A stretch of DNA of 64,000 nt. Source: Pisolithus tinctorius. Lineage: Eukaryota; Basidiomycota; Agaricomycetes; Boletales; Pisolithaceae. Where the stretch lies: assembly GCA_024663395.1 (NCBI GenBank), contig JANFAH010000024.1:558001-622000 (forward strand). The letters are read 5' to 3'. The notes under the pieces are model-generated. The model was not told the DNA's origin. It saw nothing but the letters and a program-made list of their open reading frames with translations, and did not search any database. The translations under genes were made by a program, and so were the position numbers. Position 1 is the first letter of the stretch. The number at the start of each line of letters is the position of its first letter. Positions 34,201 to 46,327 of the stretch are shown piece after piece.

Positions 34201-34973
34201 TAAAGACGTCAGCGAACTCGTGATATTCAGGAGGAACCGAGGAGAGGTCAGGAGGTGGAGATGAAGCAGAGGACACACGAAGCTTCACATCATCAGCAGA
34301 AAGCTGTAAGCAGAACTGTCTAGAGCCAGGGAGAGCACAGGCTCTGACATATGCAGCAGCATTGATGAGTGAGACGAGCAGAGTGGAGCGTGGCAAGTCT
34401 GTTGGAGGTGCAGTCGGAGCTGCAAATGGAGCGGAGGGTGTCGGATCCAGAGCGGAGGACGCAGCGGAAGATGACGAAGGCGCCTGGGGCATCAGCATTC
34501 CCTGTAACAGTGGTTTGAACAATATACTGCCCAGTACCCAGTCAATCGACGGATTGAAGCGGGTGAGCCAGTTGTGTCCTAATACCAGTGAACATGAAGA
34601 ATCCAACGGAGTAACATAAAATGAAATGGAGTTGACATCACCGGATGGAAAGCGGAGGGAAAGATCTACTTCTTGGGAAATGACAGCATTTGTACTACCA
34701 TCGAACAAGCAGAGCGGAATTGGCAGAGAAACGGAGGAAACAGGAATGGCATATTTTTTAATTACAGACAGGTCTACGAAGCAATGAGAAGCACCAGAAT
34801 TGATCAACGCAGAGAAAGTATCAACAGAATAATCTGGAAGAGTTACAGATGGAAGTAGAGAATTGGGACTAGAAAGAGCGGATGCATTGAGTCGGATATC
34901 CGGTTGCACACAGTTGGGTTCAATGCTTCCTCCAGGCTGTGCAAGCTCCCTGGAGGAGTGGACTAATTTTTTG
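31247..34973 (-). pseudogene. Gypsy A copy 2 pol, broken by CpG decay
   Basis: Motifs in order are protease INSGASHCFVD (catalytic Asp changed to Asn), reverse transcriptase VVIYLDDILIYSQD, RNase H and integrase (H-x-H ... CTACGWSK, SDRGPEF). The integrase C-terminus carries a chromodomain (LEYEVSEILNSK ... LYLVRWAGYKN, about 31335-31460). Stops lie at 33590-33592, 33347-33349, 32966-32968, 32873-32875 and 32036-32038. Each is a TGA where CGA fits; copy 1 shows CAA at the last of these. The 31247-32035 part shows the integrase tail missing from copy 1 in this window. It cannot make active enzyme. Confidence 0.94.
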
Positions 34974-36246
34974 ACTCTGCCTGCTCCGCAGGCGGAGTAG
35001 GCGGAGTTCCAGCCGTAGCTGCATGGGCTTTGGCTGCGCAAGAGGTGGACTTGGGACAGTCCTTAGTGGAGTGGCCAGCCTCACCACAGAAGAGGCAGAG
35101 GTTGTTTTTCATCCTGCGCTGGTGCTCAGCAGAGGTGAGTTTGCCATCCTTGCCCAGAAGATGGGCAATGTCAGACTTGGACGTGTTGGACTTGGGCAGA
35201 TCTTTCTGTTTGCCCTTGCCCTTGGCGTCAGACTTTGGAGTGGAGGCAGAGGACGACGATTTACTTTTGTTGTCGGAGTTGGAGGACTGCGACTTGTTGG
35301 AGGCGGACTTGGAGGTGCGTGAGATCTCTGCTTTGTGCTCCCAGTAGCGTGCATCGATGGTCTGGGCAAGTTCGCGGAGTTGTGCGAGGGTAGAAGGCTT
35401 ACCGATGTGAGCGATCTCATCTTTGATGCAGTCTGGAAGTCTGCTATAGAAGCAGTGGCAGAGTGCACCGACACCGTAGTCCTTGACTTGCAAAGCCCAG
35501 CAATTGAACTCCACGACATATTTGGTAATACGAGAACCATCCTTCATGGTAAGGTTCTCGAGTTGCTGGACGGCATCTGCTATAGCGTCATGTGGACCGA
35601 AATTAGCTGTGAGCTCTTGTAAGAACTCATGGTAGTCGTCCATCCAGAGCAGGCAGTCATAGTTGTCAGGGTTTAGCAAATCTGGCTCGAACCAAGCCAG
35701 GGCCATACCCTTGAGATAAGACTGAGCGAAGGTAACCTTGGCTCTGTCGGAGCGGAATGTGCGGGGGCAGTCTTGGAAGTTCAGCTCGCACTGAATGAGG
35801 AACTCACAGAGTTTTTTAGGGTTGGAGCCGTCGAAGGTGTCAGGCTCGTGGACTTTGGTTTTTGGAGCGGAGTCCCCAGTGTGCGAACTAGACCACGCAA
35901 GTGCATGGACAGCTCTAGCAAGAGCTACAAGGGGATCCTCTGGCAGCTCAGCCAGGTCTTCGGGGATATCCCCGTCACTGCTGCCCCTGCCATCAGGATC
36001 ACCATCAGGATAATCAGGGTTGGGGTCAGGTCCATCATCTCAGTTACGAGGAGACGGAGTATGGAAGGCTGATGGGTGGAGGTCAGAGCGACCAGCTTGC
36101 AAAGTGCTTTTGCCTTCAGCGTGAGAGCAGCATTGAGTGGAGAAGGATTGGAACTGTTCGACGATGGAAGGGAGTCGACGCGGATTAGCTAGCGCTGCAG
36201 CGAGGTTCTCAGCAACCTCTCTTTGGGATTGAGCTCGAGTTCTCAT
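34963..36246 (-). pseudogene. Gypsy A copy 2 gag with one stop
   Basis: Start MRTRAQSQREVAENLAAAL at 36246, TGA at 36040-36042 (Arg in copy 1), then open to the TAG at 34963. It keeps the intact zinc knuckle CLFCGEAGHSTKDC. The -1 heptamer A AAA AAT is at 34966-34972, directly before the stop as in copy 1. Confidence 0.92.
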
Positions 36247-36307
36247 AATGGCATAAGTTTTTCAGAGGATGGAAAATGAGATCATACAAGTGTGAGTACA
36301 AATATAC

Positions 36308-37020
36308 TGTCAAGTCCGGGCCTACTCCGACCAACTCCGACGCTATATAAGGTCTAGAGGAGGGTCCAGAAGCAAGTCCGACACACAGGAACAGAACTCT
36401 GACTAGCAGAGTGGTGGCAGGAACAAAGTCCGCCGAGACAGAGGCGGAGCGGAGTGAGGGCGTCGGGTTTAGCTTGTGCGCTACCCCCTTGCACGATCTC
36501 AGCCCTCGTATTGCGGAGGGAGAGTACAGATAGAGAGTCGGAGATAACTCTGACAGGCAGAAGACGGAATCAGAGGGAGTAGGAACTAAGTTGATATTCA
36601 TACTGAAGAACAGCGGAGTACAGTACATGCTTTTATACTGTTACGGAGGTACAGTAATCGGAATCGGAACTGACATACGGAGACTCATAAATTTTCAAGT
36701 AAAATTTCCTGGACAATGAATGAAGGGTAGATGGAGGACATACAAATGGGTAACACAGAACATCCAGGAAAGGAAATAGTCCAGGTGCTGGACCATGCAG
36801 TGAGCGCGCTGTGGAGTACCTGACTGCGAAGGTAGTCACATGCCCCTCAGAGAATGGACCGCTCGGTCCGGTAGGAGAGTAACACAAGTCCGACAGCAGT
36901 CGGAGCGGAGATGGTTCGTAAACAGCAGACGTTGGGCGGAGTTGGTGCGGAGTGAGTGAACGACTGGTGGAGTAGGGTGCGGAGTGTATAGGGACTTATA
37001 ATGAACGCACAGTCATGACA
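36308..37020 (-). repeat. 5' LTR of gypsy A copy 2
   Basis: 713 bp. Here the pairing 11-mer has become ATATTCATACT and the primer site reads AGTACAAATAT on the plus strand, so self-priming would now be mismatched. Both changes are at the same ancestral CpG. Confidence 0.95.
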
Positions 37021-37172
37021 GGAAATCCCATCTGTCCCAGGGCCTAAAAATCTGCATAGCCCTGGGACATGACCAGATGTCCCTGGGCAGACCTTGGTCT
37101 GGGAGGCTATTAGGCTGGATGGTTTGGAGAAACTATTCAGCCTAAATGCTTATGAAAAATGGTTACCTGAAG
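37021..37172. repeat. Shared tail repeat, copy 2, right part
   Basis: Continues 28951 across the gypsy A insertion and matches 15740-15890. The match stops at about TTACCTGAAGTG, probably the end of that element. Confidence 0.6.
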
Positions 37173-37189
37173 TGCAGCCAAAGGCTGGT

Positions 37190-37654
37190 AGACTTGAGCT
37201 TTTGTTATGCTTGACCGACGTCAAGATGTAGGGAGAGCTCAAATGCAGACTATGGGTTTCTACTGAGCAATGGCTGCAGTAACCTTTGTAAATGACAAAG
37301 GATTTGGTCAATGCTGGTAAGAGTGGTCCTGGTTAGGGACACTGAGGGCAAAGTTCTGAGAGAACACTGCATATGATTGAGCAGCTCAAGTCTGGGGTTC
37401 CAGGACTTGAGCCAGCAGTCTAAATACTACAAGGAAACTGACCATGAGGTGTCTGCATGTAACAAGGTAACTATGCCATTGGTTGAACAATGGCAACACA
37501 TGTCCAAGGGGCATAGCAAGCAAGTAATGCTAGTGGTGGAAATAGGGAGCCATTGGATCAGAGAGAAGATGGCTCAGAAAAGAAAGATGGTCCAACAGAT
37601 CAAACACAAGGTAACCATACAGCAAAAGGAGAAAAACAGGGGCAAAGTGTAACA
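37190..37654 (-). repeat. Old gypsy C LTR with adjoining primer site
   Basis: The LTR at 37203-37654 (TGTTATG...TGTAACA) aligns throughout with the gypsy C LTRs but has lost nearly all CpG. The primer-site word AGACTTGAGCT at 37190-37200 still sits two bases outside it. Only about 30 bp of the internal region remain, so this is a 5' end remnant. Confidence 0.85.
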
Positions 37655-38149
37655 CTAATGGTAACACATGCTAAAGTAAGTCTCACTACTAGTTGGCACT
37701 GGACTAACTAACACCAAGTCCTTAGGTTTGAATCCTGATGAGAGCAATAAAAAATACTTAGTAATACTCACTAGTTAGATTGGGGATGGGTTGTATTAGT
37801 AAAGATTTCCATGTAAGGTGATACTAATAGCATAGCATGTAGTAGACAAAGATAAGATAGATCAAAGTCAGAGTAGAATAGAATTGTGGTCAGGTGATAA
37901 GATAAGATTACAAAAGGTAATATAATATAAAATTTTTGTTGCCTTAGTCCAAAGTGTATTGCAATCCTCAGCTCTTGTTGCAATACATTGCAAGTCTAAT
38001 TATGGTAGGACAGCAGTGCCCAGGGTCTGGATGTTGTTGCATGACGAGGCTATCATAACAATCATTGTAATTACATTATAATTGCATTGCAATGTAGGGG
38101 TGATGGCACTATGTTTGTACTATTGACCCCCAAATACATATGACAGGCA
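37655..38149. other. AT-rich spacer with a possible SINE
   Basis: GGTTTGAATCC near 37727-37740 is a good polymerase III B box, preceded by tRNA-like sequence and followed by AATAAAAAAT. No full cloverleaf was worked out. The remainder is AT-rich with no gene. Confidence 0.3.
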
Positions 38150-38235
38150 GCACCAGCCTCAACCTTGGGCTCTGCCCCCAAGGCAAAAATATAGGTAGCA
38201 GCTCTCAGGACTCTGCACAGACTGAGAGCTGCATT

Positions 38236-38521
38236 TGTTCATATGTGGTGCCTGTGCACCTCATTTCGCATTTTATCTTTTATTATGTTCTTTTCTAACT
38301 CTACAGACTTGTAGTGGACACTAGACTTCACTCTAAGTGTCCCTGGTTTGCTTTTGTTTATTATTTACATTTGTTTATCATTTTGCGCACTTACTGCTCT
38401 GTGCCCAGTGAAATTTTCTTCAGTCTCTTACACTGGGCACAAGGTATGTTGTCTGTAGTATTTCCCTCAATAATAGTCTCTTACACTGGGCACAAGGCCT
38501 ACTTTGTGGGATATTTTAACA
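38236..38521 (+). repeat. 5' LTR of copia C1
   Basis: 286 bp, TGTTCATATG...TTTTAACA, LTR group I. It contains two copies of TCTTACACTGGGCACAAGG. Confidence 0.96.
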
Positions 38522-38541
38522 GGTTATGAGCCCCGCGCTCT
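38522..38541 (+). promoter_or_regulatory. Copia C1 primer binding site
   Basis: GGTTATGAGCCCCGCGCTCT directly follows the LTR. Its complement resembles the anticodon stem-loop of eukaryotic initiator tRNA-Met (GGGCTCATAACC), the half-molecule priming known from Drosophila copia. Confidence 0.7.
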
Positions 38542-38703
38542 AGGAATTCCCAGACACGTCATACGACACGTCATCCACCTCTGCGCAAATTTTCCACCTG
38601 CCAAACCCACTCCCTTGCCCTCTATTGCGACTTTCTCGCCTCCCAGCTTCAAGACTCACCCCATCCATTCCCTGCTCCTCCTCTACTCGCAAAAATCGCC
38701 CCA

Positions 38704-41700
38704 ATGGCCGAGGACCACTCCCACTCGTCGCTCTCTGTGACAAAACTCACCTCCTCCAACTATAACACCTGGAAAGGCAAAATGAAGGCTTTCCTGCGCA
38801 CCAAAGGCCTCTGGACTATTGTCAGTGGCACTGAAAAGCGCCCTGATGAGTCCAAAACCGAAGCTAGAGCCAAATGGGACCTCAGAGCGGACAAAGCGGC
38901 AGGAGAACTCTACCTGGCCCTCTCTAGCGAGCAGAGGACACATGTGGATGCTGTACAGGATGACCCAGTGCAAATCTGGTCGACTCTGGCCTTTATTCAC
39001 CTCCAGCAGCGTCCTGGAGCTCCTTTTAATGCCTGGGACGATTTCTTTTCGATCAGGAAGCAGCCAGATGAGTCCCTCAGCTCCCTAATCGCTAGAATCG
39101 AAGATTCTATGTCTAGAATTCAAGAATTGCGCCCCAAGGACTCTACTACTCCATACTCCATCAAGGATATGGACAATGAGCTTGTCTGTATGGCTATGGT
39201 GCGCTCTCTAGGCGAAGATTACTCGCATTTTGCCTCCTCTCTCCTCCTGTTCCAATCTCTGGACAAGGACAAACTCAAAGAAGCTTTCCTGGCTGAAGAA
39301 TCGCAGCGCAAGCGTCGTCCTGATGCAGGGCCATCCGACACCGCGCTATTTACCTCCTCCACCAATTGCAAGTGCCCAGCTTCGTCGCCTTGCTCGTTCT
39401 GTGATTATCCAGACCACTGTATCCACAAATGTCAAAACCTGGAGAGATCAAAGGCTTTCTATCGCTCTAGGAAGAATAAGAAGATCAAGAAGAGTGCTAA
39501 CACCGCAAATCAAGCCTCTACTTCGTCTACTTCCTCCCCATCAAATGGGACTGTGCCATCAACCTCCTCACCAAACCAGAGCGCATCCCAAGCGGTAGAA
39601 TTCGCAGGAAATGCAAGTTTTCGTTCCCTTGACCCCTCCTCTCCTCTCTGCCCCCTCCAGCTCAATGCTGACGTCCATTGGAACGCAGATACAGGCGCCA
39701 CTTCTCATATGACGCCTCATCGACACTGGCTGCGAAATTACAGCCAAAAACGCGTTCCAGTGCGTCTAGCAGACAACAAAATTGTCTACTCAGCTGGGGT
39801 GGGGTCAGTAGTGTTTGAGCCTGTGGTGGGGGGTAAGAAACGGCGTCCTGTCGAATTTAGCAATGTCCTACATGTCCCTGACCTGAGGAATAATCTACTA
39901 TCTGTGATATATCTCTGTCGCAACAAGGGCTTCACTGTAAGCATTGATTCTTCGCAAATGTGCTTCAGGAAGCGCCCTGGCCCTACCCTCTTCGTTGCAA
40001 GAATATTGGACAATAACTCCGCTTTCCTGGAGGGTGACACTGTTCCCCTCAGTGAATATGCCTCTGCTGCGACGACTTTGCCCCTGGATTTGGACTTGTG
40101 GCACAGGAGACTTGCCCACCACAATCTCACAGGTGTTAAAACCCTCCTGGAGCGCCAGCTAGTCACTGGTATGTCCTTGGATAGCCAGGCTACACCTGAC
40201 CCAGTCTGTGAACCCTGTCTGGCTGGTAAAATGCATGCAAACCCCTTCCCCAGCTCGTCCACTCGTGCCTCCAGGCCCCTAGAACTCATCCACAGCGATG
40301 TGCACTCTGTGGGCCACCCCTCCTTCTCTGGATACAAATACTGGGTGACTTTTATCGATGATTATTCGCGCTATCGCTTCGTTTTGCCCATCAAAGCTAA
40401 ATCAGAAGTTTTCGAAGCCTTTAAGACCTTTAAGGCCTTTGCAGAGAACCAGAGCGAACGAAAAATCAAGATTTTGCGCGATGATAAAGGAGGGGAGTAT
40501 ATGAGCAACTCCTTCATCGATTTCACCACCCAGTGCGGCATCCTGCGCCAGCACACTGTCAGGAATTGCCCACAGCAGAATGGAGTGGCAGAACGAGCTA
40601 ATAGGGTGCTTTCAGAGCGAATTACTGCGATGCTGGATGAATCTGGACTCCCCAAAGCCTTCTGGGGTGAATGCCTCGCTTCCCTGGTCCATGTATGGAA
40701 CAGGTGCCCCACTGAAGCTGTCCCAAATGCGACCCCATATGAACTATGGCATGGACAGAAGCCAGACCTCTCCCACCTTCGAGTCTGGGGCTGTACAGCC
40801 TATGTACACATCCAGAGAGACAAGAGGCGACCTCTAGATCCACACATGGAGAAATGTGTATTTATTGGCTACCCTGAGGGCTACAAAGGCTGGAAATTCT
40901 ACAATCCCACCACAAAGCGCACAGTCATCTCAGAAAGGGCTGATTTCGATGAGAGGTATTTCCCTCTAGCTGCTTGCCCTTCCCCACCTTCGCAATCTGT
41001 GCCTCTCCCTCCTAAACCTCCCTCAACCTCATTCACCCCTCTACCTGACAATCAAACACCTCCTGCCACTGATATCTATCATCCACAACGAAATTTGGAC
41101 TCTGAAAGCGAGTCTGATGATGATCTGGATCAGGGGGGAGATGAAGACCTTGCAGCAGGTGATCCAGATCCCATTCCACCTCCAATTGCTGCTCCAGAGC
41201 TCGTCCCAGCGCCTCCTCACACTCCATCACCTTCACCACCCCCTAGACCTCCAAGTCCCATCGGAATTGGTGCTAGATTGCCTCCAAGGCGAAGACAGAA
41301 ACCTAGGGAGTGGTGGAAGCTCTCCCCTGCGCAGTTGGATGATGTAGTTGATGAGGATGACAGTGATGATGAGCTGGCCATGTCTGCAGCTCTCCCTGAT
41401 GAACCACTGACTTATGCTGAGGCCATGAAGCGCCCTGATGCGGAAAAATGGCGAGAAGCTGCCCTGGAGGAGTTAGCTGCTCTCCAGAGTAATGGGACTT
41501 GGAAACTCGTCCCTAGGCCTCCTGGGAGCAAGGTTATTGGCTCAAAGTGGGTTTTCAAAGTCAAGCGCAATGCTGATGGCTCCATCGATCGCTACAAGGC
41601 TAGATTGGTCGCCAAGGGTATAACCAGCGCCCTGGCTTCGATTATCTCGAGGTTTTCGCTCCTACAGCTCGTCTATCATCCATCAGAGTCATCCTGGCTG

Positions 41701-42980
41701 TTGCTGCGCTACAGGACCTCCACCTGCAATCTGTTGATGTCTCCCATGCCTATCTGAATGGAGAGATGGATTGCGAAGTGTATATGGCACAACCAGAAGG
41801 ATTTGTGGAGGGAAACCCCAGATCTCAGGTGTGCCTGCTCCAAAAAGCGATTTATGGCAGTAAACAGGGTGGAAACCGCTGGAACAAGAAGATGCGCGCT
41901 GTACTCGAGTCCCTCGACTTCCGACAAACTTATTCTGATGCCAGCATCTACATCTACTCCAAAAATGGTGTCACCATTATCCTCCCAGTCTTTGTCGATG
42001 ATATGACTCTTGCATCGAAATCTGCAGCTGCCATTGACTCCTTTGTCTCCCAACTCAGCCAACACTTCAAAATTCGCGATCTGGGCCCTACAACTCAGCT
42101 GCTAGGCATTAAAATAGACAGGGACCGCCCCAATCGCTCGATCTCGCTCTCCCAGCACCAATACTGCATAGATATCTTGGAGCGATTTGGAATGGCTGAT
42201 TGCAAGCCTATTTCGACTCCAATGGAGCCCAATCTTCGACTATCTCGTCAGCAATCTCCCCAGACTCCTCAGGAAGTCGAAACTATGCGCACAGTCCCTT
42301 ATCTCTCTCCTGTAGGTGCTCTGATGTACCTAGCCACTACCACTCGCCCAGACATCGCCTATACTGTCGGAGTCCTTGCCAGATTCAACTCCAATCCAGG
42401 TTGGGCTCATTGGCTAGCTGTGAAACACCTTATGTGCTATCTCAAGGGTACCCTTGACCATTCTCTCACTTATTCCCCTGATCCCTCGAGTTTTGAGCCA
42501 TTTATCACCTTCACTGATGCAGATCATGGTGGCTGCAAGGACTCTGGGCGATCTACTGGTGGATATGTGGTCAAGATGGGCACTGGGGCAGTATCTTGGT
42601 GTTCCAAGCTGCAGGGAGTCGTCGCTTTGTCCACCACTGAGGCAGAGTACATGGCAGCTGTCCAAGCAGGCAAGGAGATCAAGTGGATGCGAAATCTCCT
42701 CAAAGAAATCGGATTTTCACTTCCTGGACCATCCACCCTGCTGATGGACAACCAATCCGCAATTTCTGTGGCGAAAAATCCAGAACACCATGGGAGGATG
42801 AAGCAGTTGGACTTGTGTTTCTACTGGCTCAGGGATGCGGTCCAGGACAAGCTTATTTCGCCCATTTTCGTTCCTACTGCCTCCCAGGCAGCTGACCTAC
42901 TCACAAAAGCGCTACCTAAGCCCAAAGTCATGGAGTTTTGCAAGGCCCTTGGAATTGGGACATCAGGGGGGAGCACTTGA
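38704..42980 (+). pseudogene. Copia C1 gag-pol with a single 1-base deletion
   Basis: The start MAEDHSHSSLSVTKLTSSNY at 38704 matches that of C4. Order: Gag, zinc knuckle CSFCDYPDHCIHKC, protease NADTGATSHM, integrase (WHRRLAHHNL ... CEPCLAGK, DDYSRY, DDKGGEY), reverse transcriptase with LPVFVDDMTL, RNase H TFTDADHGGC. One base is missing near 41618 (AAGGGTATAAC against AAGGGATATAAC in C3 and C4). The frame therefore stops early and the rest continues in another frame to 42980. All else appears intact. The gag-pol polyprotein copies and inserts the element. Confidence 0.95.
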
Positions 42981-43007
42981 GTGCAGAGGTGCACATTCAG
43001 GGGGGAG

Positions 43008-43294
43008 TGTTCATATGTGGTGCCTGTGCACCTCATTTCGCATTTTATCTTTTATTATGTTCTTTTCTAACTCTACAGACTTGTAGTGGACACTAGACTT
43101 CACTCTAAGTGTCCCTGGTTTGCTTTTGTTTATTATTTACATTTTTTTATCATTTTTGCGCACTTACTGCTCTGTGCCCAGTGAAATTTTCTTCAGTCTC
43201 TTACACTGGGCACAAGGTATGTTGTCTGTAGTATTTCCCTCAATAATAGTCTCTTACACTGGGCACAAGGCCTACTTTGTGGGATATTTTAACA
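43008..43294 (+). repeat. 3' LTR of copia C1
   Basis: 287 bp, nearly identical to the 5' LTR. Confidence 0.96.
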
Positions 43295-45967
43295 GCATTG
43301 ACTCTGGCTGTGCACTCACAGAGGCTCATCTCAATGCATCTGCTCTTTCTAATCCAAATTCATTAACTCCCCATGTTTCCCTTGTCAGTCACAGTTTGCC
43401 CCAGTTTTGTACACTAGTGGACACCAGTTCCACACATAGCTTCATAGATAAAGAATTTGTTAATCAACACTCTTTTGCCCCTTACCCCATGTCCCCTATC
43501 CAACTCCAGCTGTTTGATGGGTCATCAAGTTTCATCATCACTCAAGCAGTAGATCTTTCAGTTCAATTTGTGACTGGCGATGTCACCCTGGTAACCCTGT
43601 TTCTAGCCCTGTTGGATTCTGAATGTAAGATAGTCCTTGGACATGACTGGCTCACCTGCTACAATCTGTTGATTGATTGGGTACTGAGCAGTCTAACTTT
43701 CCAGACATCTACAGGAGGAATGCCAACCCTGTTGACACCCCCTGCCACACCAGTCCTAACCAGTCTTCCCAATCCCGGTCTACCTGACCAACCCAACCCT
43801 GGCCCTGCACCATCTGTACCAGCTGTCAACCCACTGGGTCACACACCCCTGAAATCTCCCCCTATTGCCCTGATCAATGCAGCTGCATATGTACATGCTT
43901 GCAAGCTAGAGGGATCTACCCAATTCGAACTTCATCTATGCCCACTGGACCCAGTCCTGGCCTGGTCTGCCTCTATCAGCCCTCCACCAGACTTGGCTGG
44001 TGTACCAAAGGACTACCACAACTTTGCTAATGTCTTTAGCAAAGCCAAGGCATCTACTCTCCCACCCCACCAGGAGTATGACCTTAAAATCAAACTGGAA
44101 GAGGGTACTACACCACCTGTTGGAACCATCTACTCACTATCCCCAATCAAGCTGCAAGCTCTCCAGGCCTTCATTGACAAAAACCTGACTACCAGTTTCA
44201 TCTGGCCCACTTCTTCCCCTTATGCTGCTCTGGTCCTCTTCATAAAACAGAAGGATGGTTCACTCCAGCTATGTGTTGACTTCCAGGGGCTTAACAAACT
44301 CACCAAGAAAGGCTGGTACCCCCTACCACTAATATCTGACCAATTAGACTCCCCTAGTCATGCCAAAATCTACGCTAAAGTTGACTTGAGTCACACATAC
44401 TACCTTGTCTGGATTGCACCTGGCAATAAGTGGAAAACAGCCTTTAGAATGTGCTATGGGTCTTATGAGTGGTTGGTGATGCCTTTCAGTCTTACCAATG
44501 CCCTGGCCACCTTCCAGCAGTTCATCAATTCAATCTTTGCAGATATGCTAGATGTCTGGATCATTGTCTACCTCAATAACATCTTAATCTACTCCAGAGA
44601 TGAGTCATCACACAAGCAGCATGTCCAGGAGGTTCTTTGCTGGCTCCAGTTGCATGGCCTGTATGCCAAACTGGAGAAGTGCAAGTTTCACTTGGACTCT
44701 GTGGAATATCAGGGCTACCACTTATCCCCAACCAGCCTTACCATGTCATCAGAACAGGTCAAAGCTATCTGCAACTGGCCTGAGACCCAGAAGGTAAAGG
44801 ACATTCAGTCCTTCCTGGGCTTCACCAACTGCTATCACCAGTTCATTTTTAACTAGTTGGACATAGTGGTACCTTTAACCCAGTTGACATGCAAAGTTGC
44901 TCCCTGGAATTTTGCTGAGTGCCACTGGTCTTTCAATAAACTCAAGCAGGCCTTCACCACTGCCCCAGTCCTAACTCATTTTTCCCCAGATGCTCCTATC
45001 ACTGTCAAGACTGATGCATCTGACTATGCCATAGCTGGTATTTTGTCCATCACCAGCAGTGATGGCCAAATCCAGCTGGTTGCATTCTATTCTTGCACCT
45101 TAACAGCCCCAGAGTTAAATTATGACACCTATGATAAGGAACTACTTGCAATCTTCACAGCATTCCCAACATGGCAGCATTACTTAGAAGGATCTGCAGT
45201 ACTGGTTGATGTTGTCACCAATCACAAGCACCTGAAGTATTTCTCCACCTCAAAGGTGTTAACCTGGTGCCAGGTGTGCTGGTCTGAATTTTTCTCACAT
45301 TTCAATATGGTTATCCAGTTCAGGTCTGGTAAACTCAGTGCTAAGCCTGACACCCTAACTAGAAGATGGGATGTCTACCCCAAAGAGAGGGATAGCAACT
45401 ACACCTGGGTCAACCCACAGAATCTCAGACTGGTCTTCATGCAGGAACAGCTAGCCACCTACCTGGAATACCTGGTCCTAGGTGCTGTTGCACTGATGGA
45501 CATGGAGAAGTTACATAATGATATCCTCTCAGCTCTACCCTCAGACCCAGTTGCCCAAGTCTGGTTTTGAGATACATCAGATTCCTGGTGGTCATTTGAT
45601 GACACTGGCTTCCTCTGCATAGATGGAAGAATCTATGTACAGGACTCTAATGACCTTTGCCTTTGTGTCTTGAGGTTCAAGCATGATCATCCCTTGTCTG
45701 GCCACTTCAGCCAGAATAGAACCTTAGAACTCATCTGGCATAAGTACACCTGGCCCAGCCTAAGGACATTCATCAAAGACTATGTCCAGTCTGATACTAC
45801 CTCTGCCCAGGCCAAGGTACCCCACCACCAGCCTTACAGCCTATTCAAACAACTCCCTGTGCCAGAGAAGCCATGGAATTTCATCTCAATGGATTTCATA
45901 GAGCAACTCCCAGCATCAACTGGCTTTACTGCCATCCTCATCATAGTCAACCAGCTTTCAAAGCAAG

Positions 45968-46116
45968 CCCATACAGCATCTACATGGGTCCTTTGCTCGC
46001 TAGAAAGTGCTAGCTAGAGGCAAGGAAGTGGGTGTAGTGGGTCGAAAATTCGTGCAGAGACCGATGACATGTTGTATGGCATGTCCAGAAGGTTCTAGAG
46101 CATAGGGCCCATAACC
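45968..46116 (-). pseudogene. Copia gag/leader fragment and primer site (left arm)
   Basis: The minus strand reads the primer site GGTTATGGGCCCTATGCTCT (46116-46097), a leader, then jumps to the SSEQRTHV-like part of gag. The start of gag is deleted. Mirror of 56320-56468. Confidence 0.75.
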
Positions 46117-46327
46117 TGTTTAAACAACCCAACTTTTAGGCCTTGTGCCCAGTGTCAGAGACTAATATTCAATAGCTAAATATTGACAATACCTTGTGCT
46201 CAGTGTCAGTCACAACATACCATAACACTGTATAGTGTATGAATGCAAACTTAGCACATATTAGTGTAGCAAATAACAATAGAACAAATGAAAATGTGAA
46301 CAGAGGTGCAGAGGCACCACTGCAACA
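46117..46327 (-). repeat. Copia LTR, group II, internally deleted (left arm)
   Basis: 211 bp, TGTTTAAAC...TGCAACA on the plus strand. Relative to the 285-bp LTR at 54490 it lacks the middle around the TTTGCGCACTTAGC segment. It is identical to 56109-56319 reversed. Confidence 0.85.

Larger units (their letters stand above)
28952..37020 (-). mobile_element. Ty3/gypsy chromovirus family A, copy 2 (complete, decayed)
   Basis: LTRs of 713 bp at 28952-29664 and 36308-37020 are flanked by GGAAA at 28947-28951 and 37021-37025. Order on the minus strand is gag, pol and 3' LTR, with an oppositely oriented accessory gene between pol and the 3' LTR. Stops are spread through gag and pol, nearly all at former CGA codons. 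The element split the shared tail repeat, whose two halves rejoin when it is removed. Confidence 0.96.
38236..43294 (+). mobile_element. Ty1/copia element C1, full length
   Basis: LTRs at 38236-38521 and 43008-43294 enclose a primer site and one gag-pol frame. GCATT flanks it at 38231-38235 and 43295-43299. The LTRs differ by one substitution and one T indel by eye, so this is a young insertion into the old gypsy B. A purine tract AGGGGGGAG precedes the 3' LTR. Confidence 0.97.
38150..45967 (+). pseudogene. Gypsy B: dead Ty3/gypsy pol, split by copia C1
   Basis: The gag-pol linker starts at about 38150 and rejoins at 43300 after copia C1 and one copy of its target site are removed. Pol then runs to 45967. 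Motifs are protease LVDTSSTHSFID (Gly of D-T-G changed to Ser), reverse transcriptase VYLNNILIYSRD (both catalytic Asp changed to Asn), RNase H KTDASDYAIAGILS, and integrase HDHPLSGHFSQN. Stops occur at 44854-44856 and 45568-45570. It is a diverged relative of gypsy A with almost no CpG. It ends abruptly in integrase at the edge of the inverted repeat, and no LTR was found. Confidence 0.88.
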
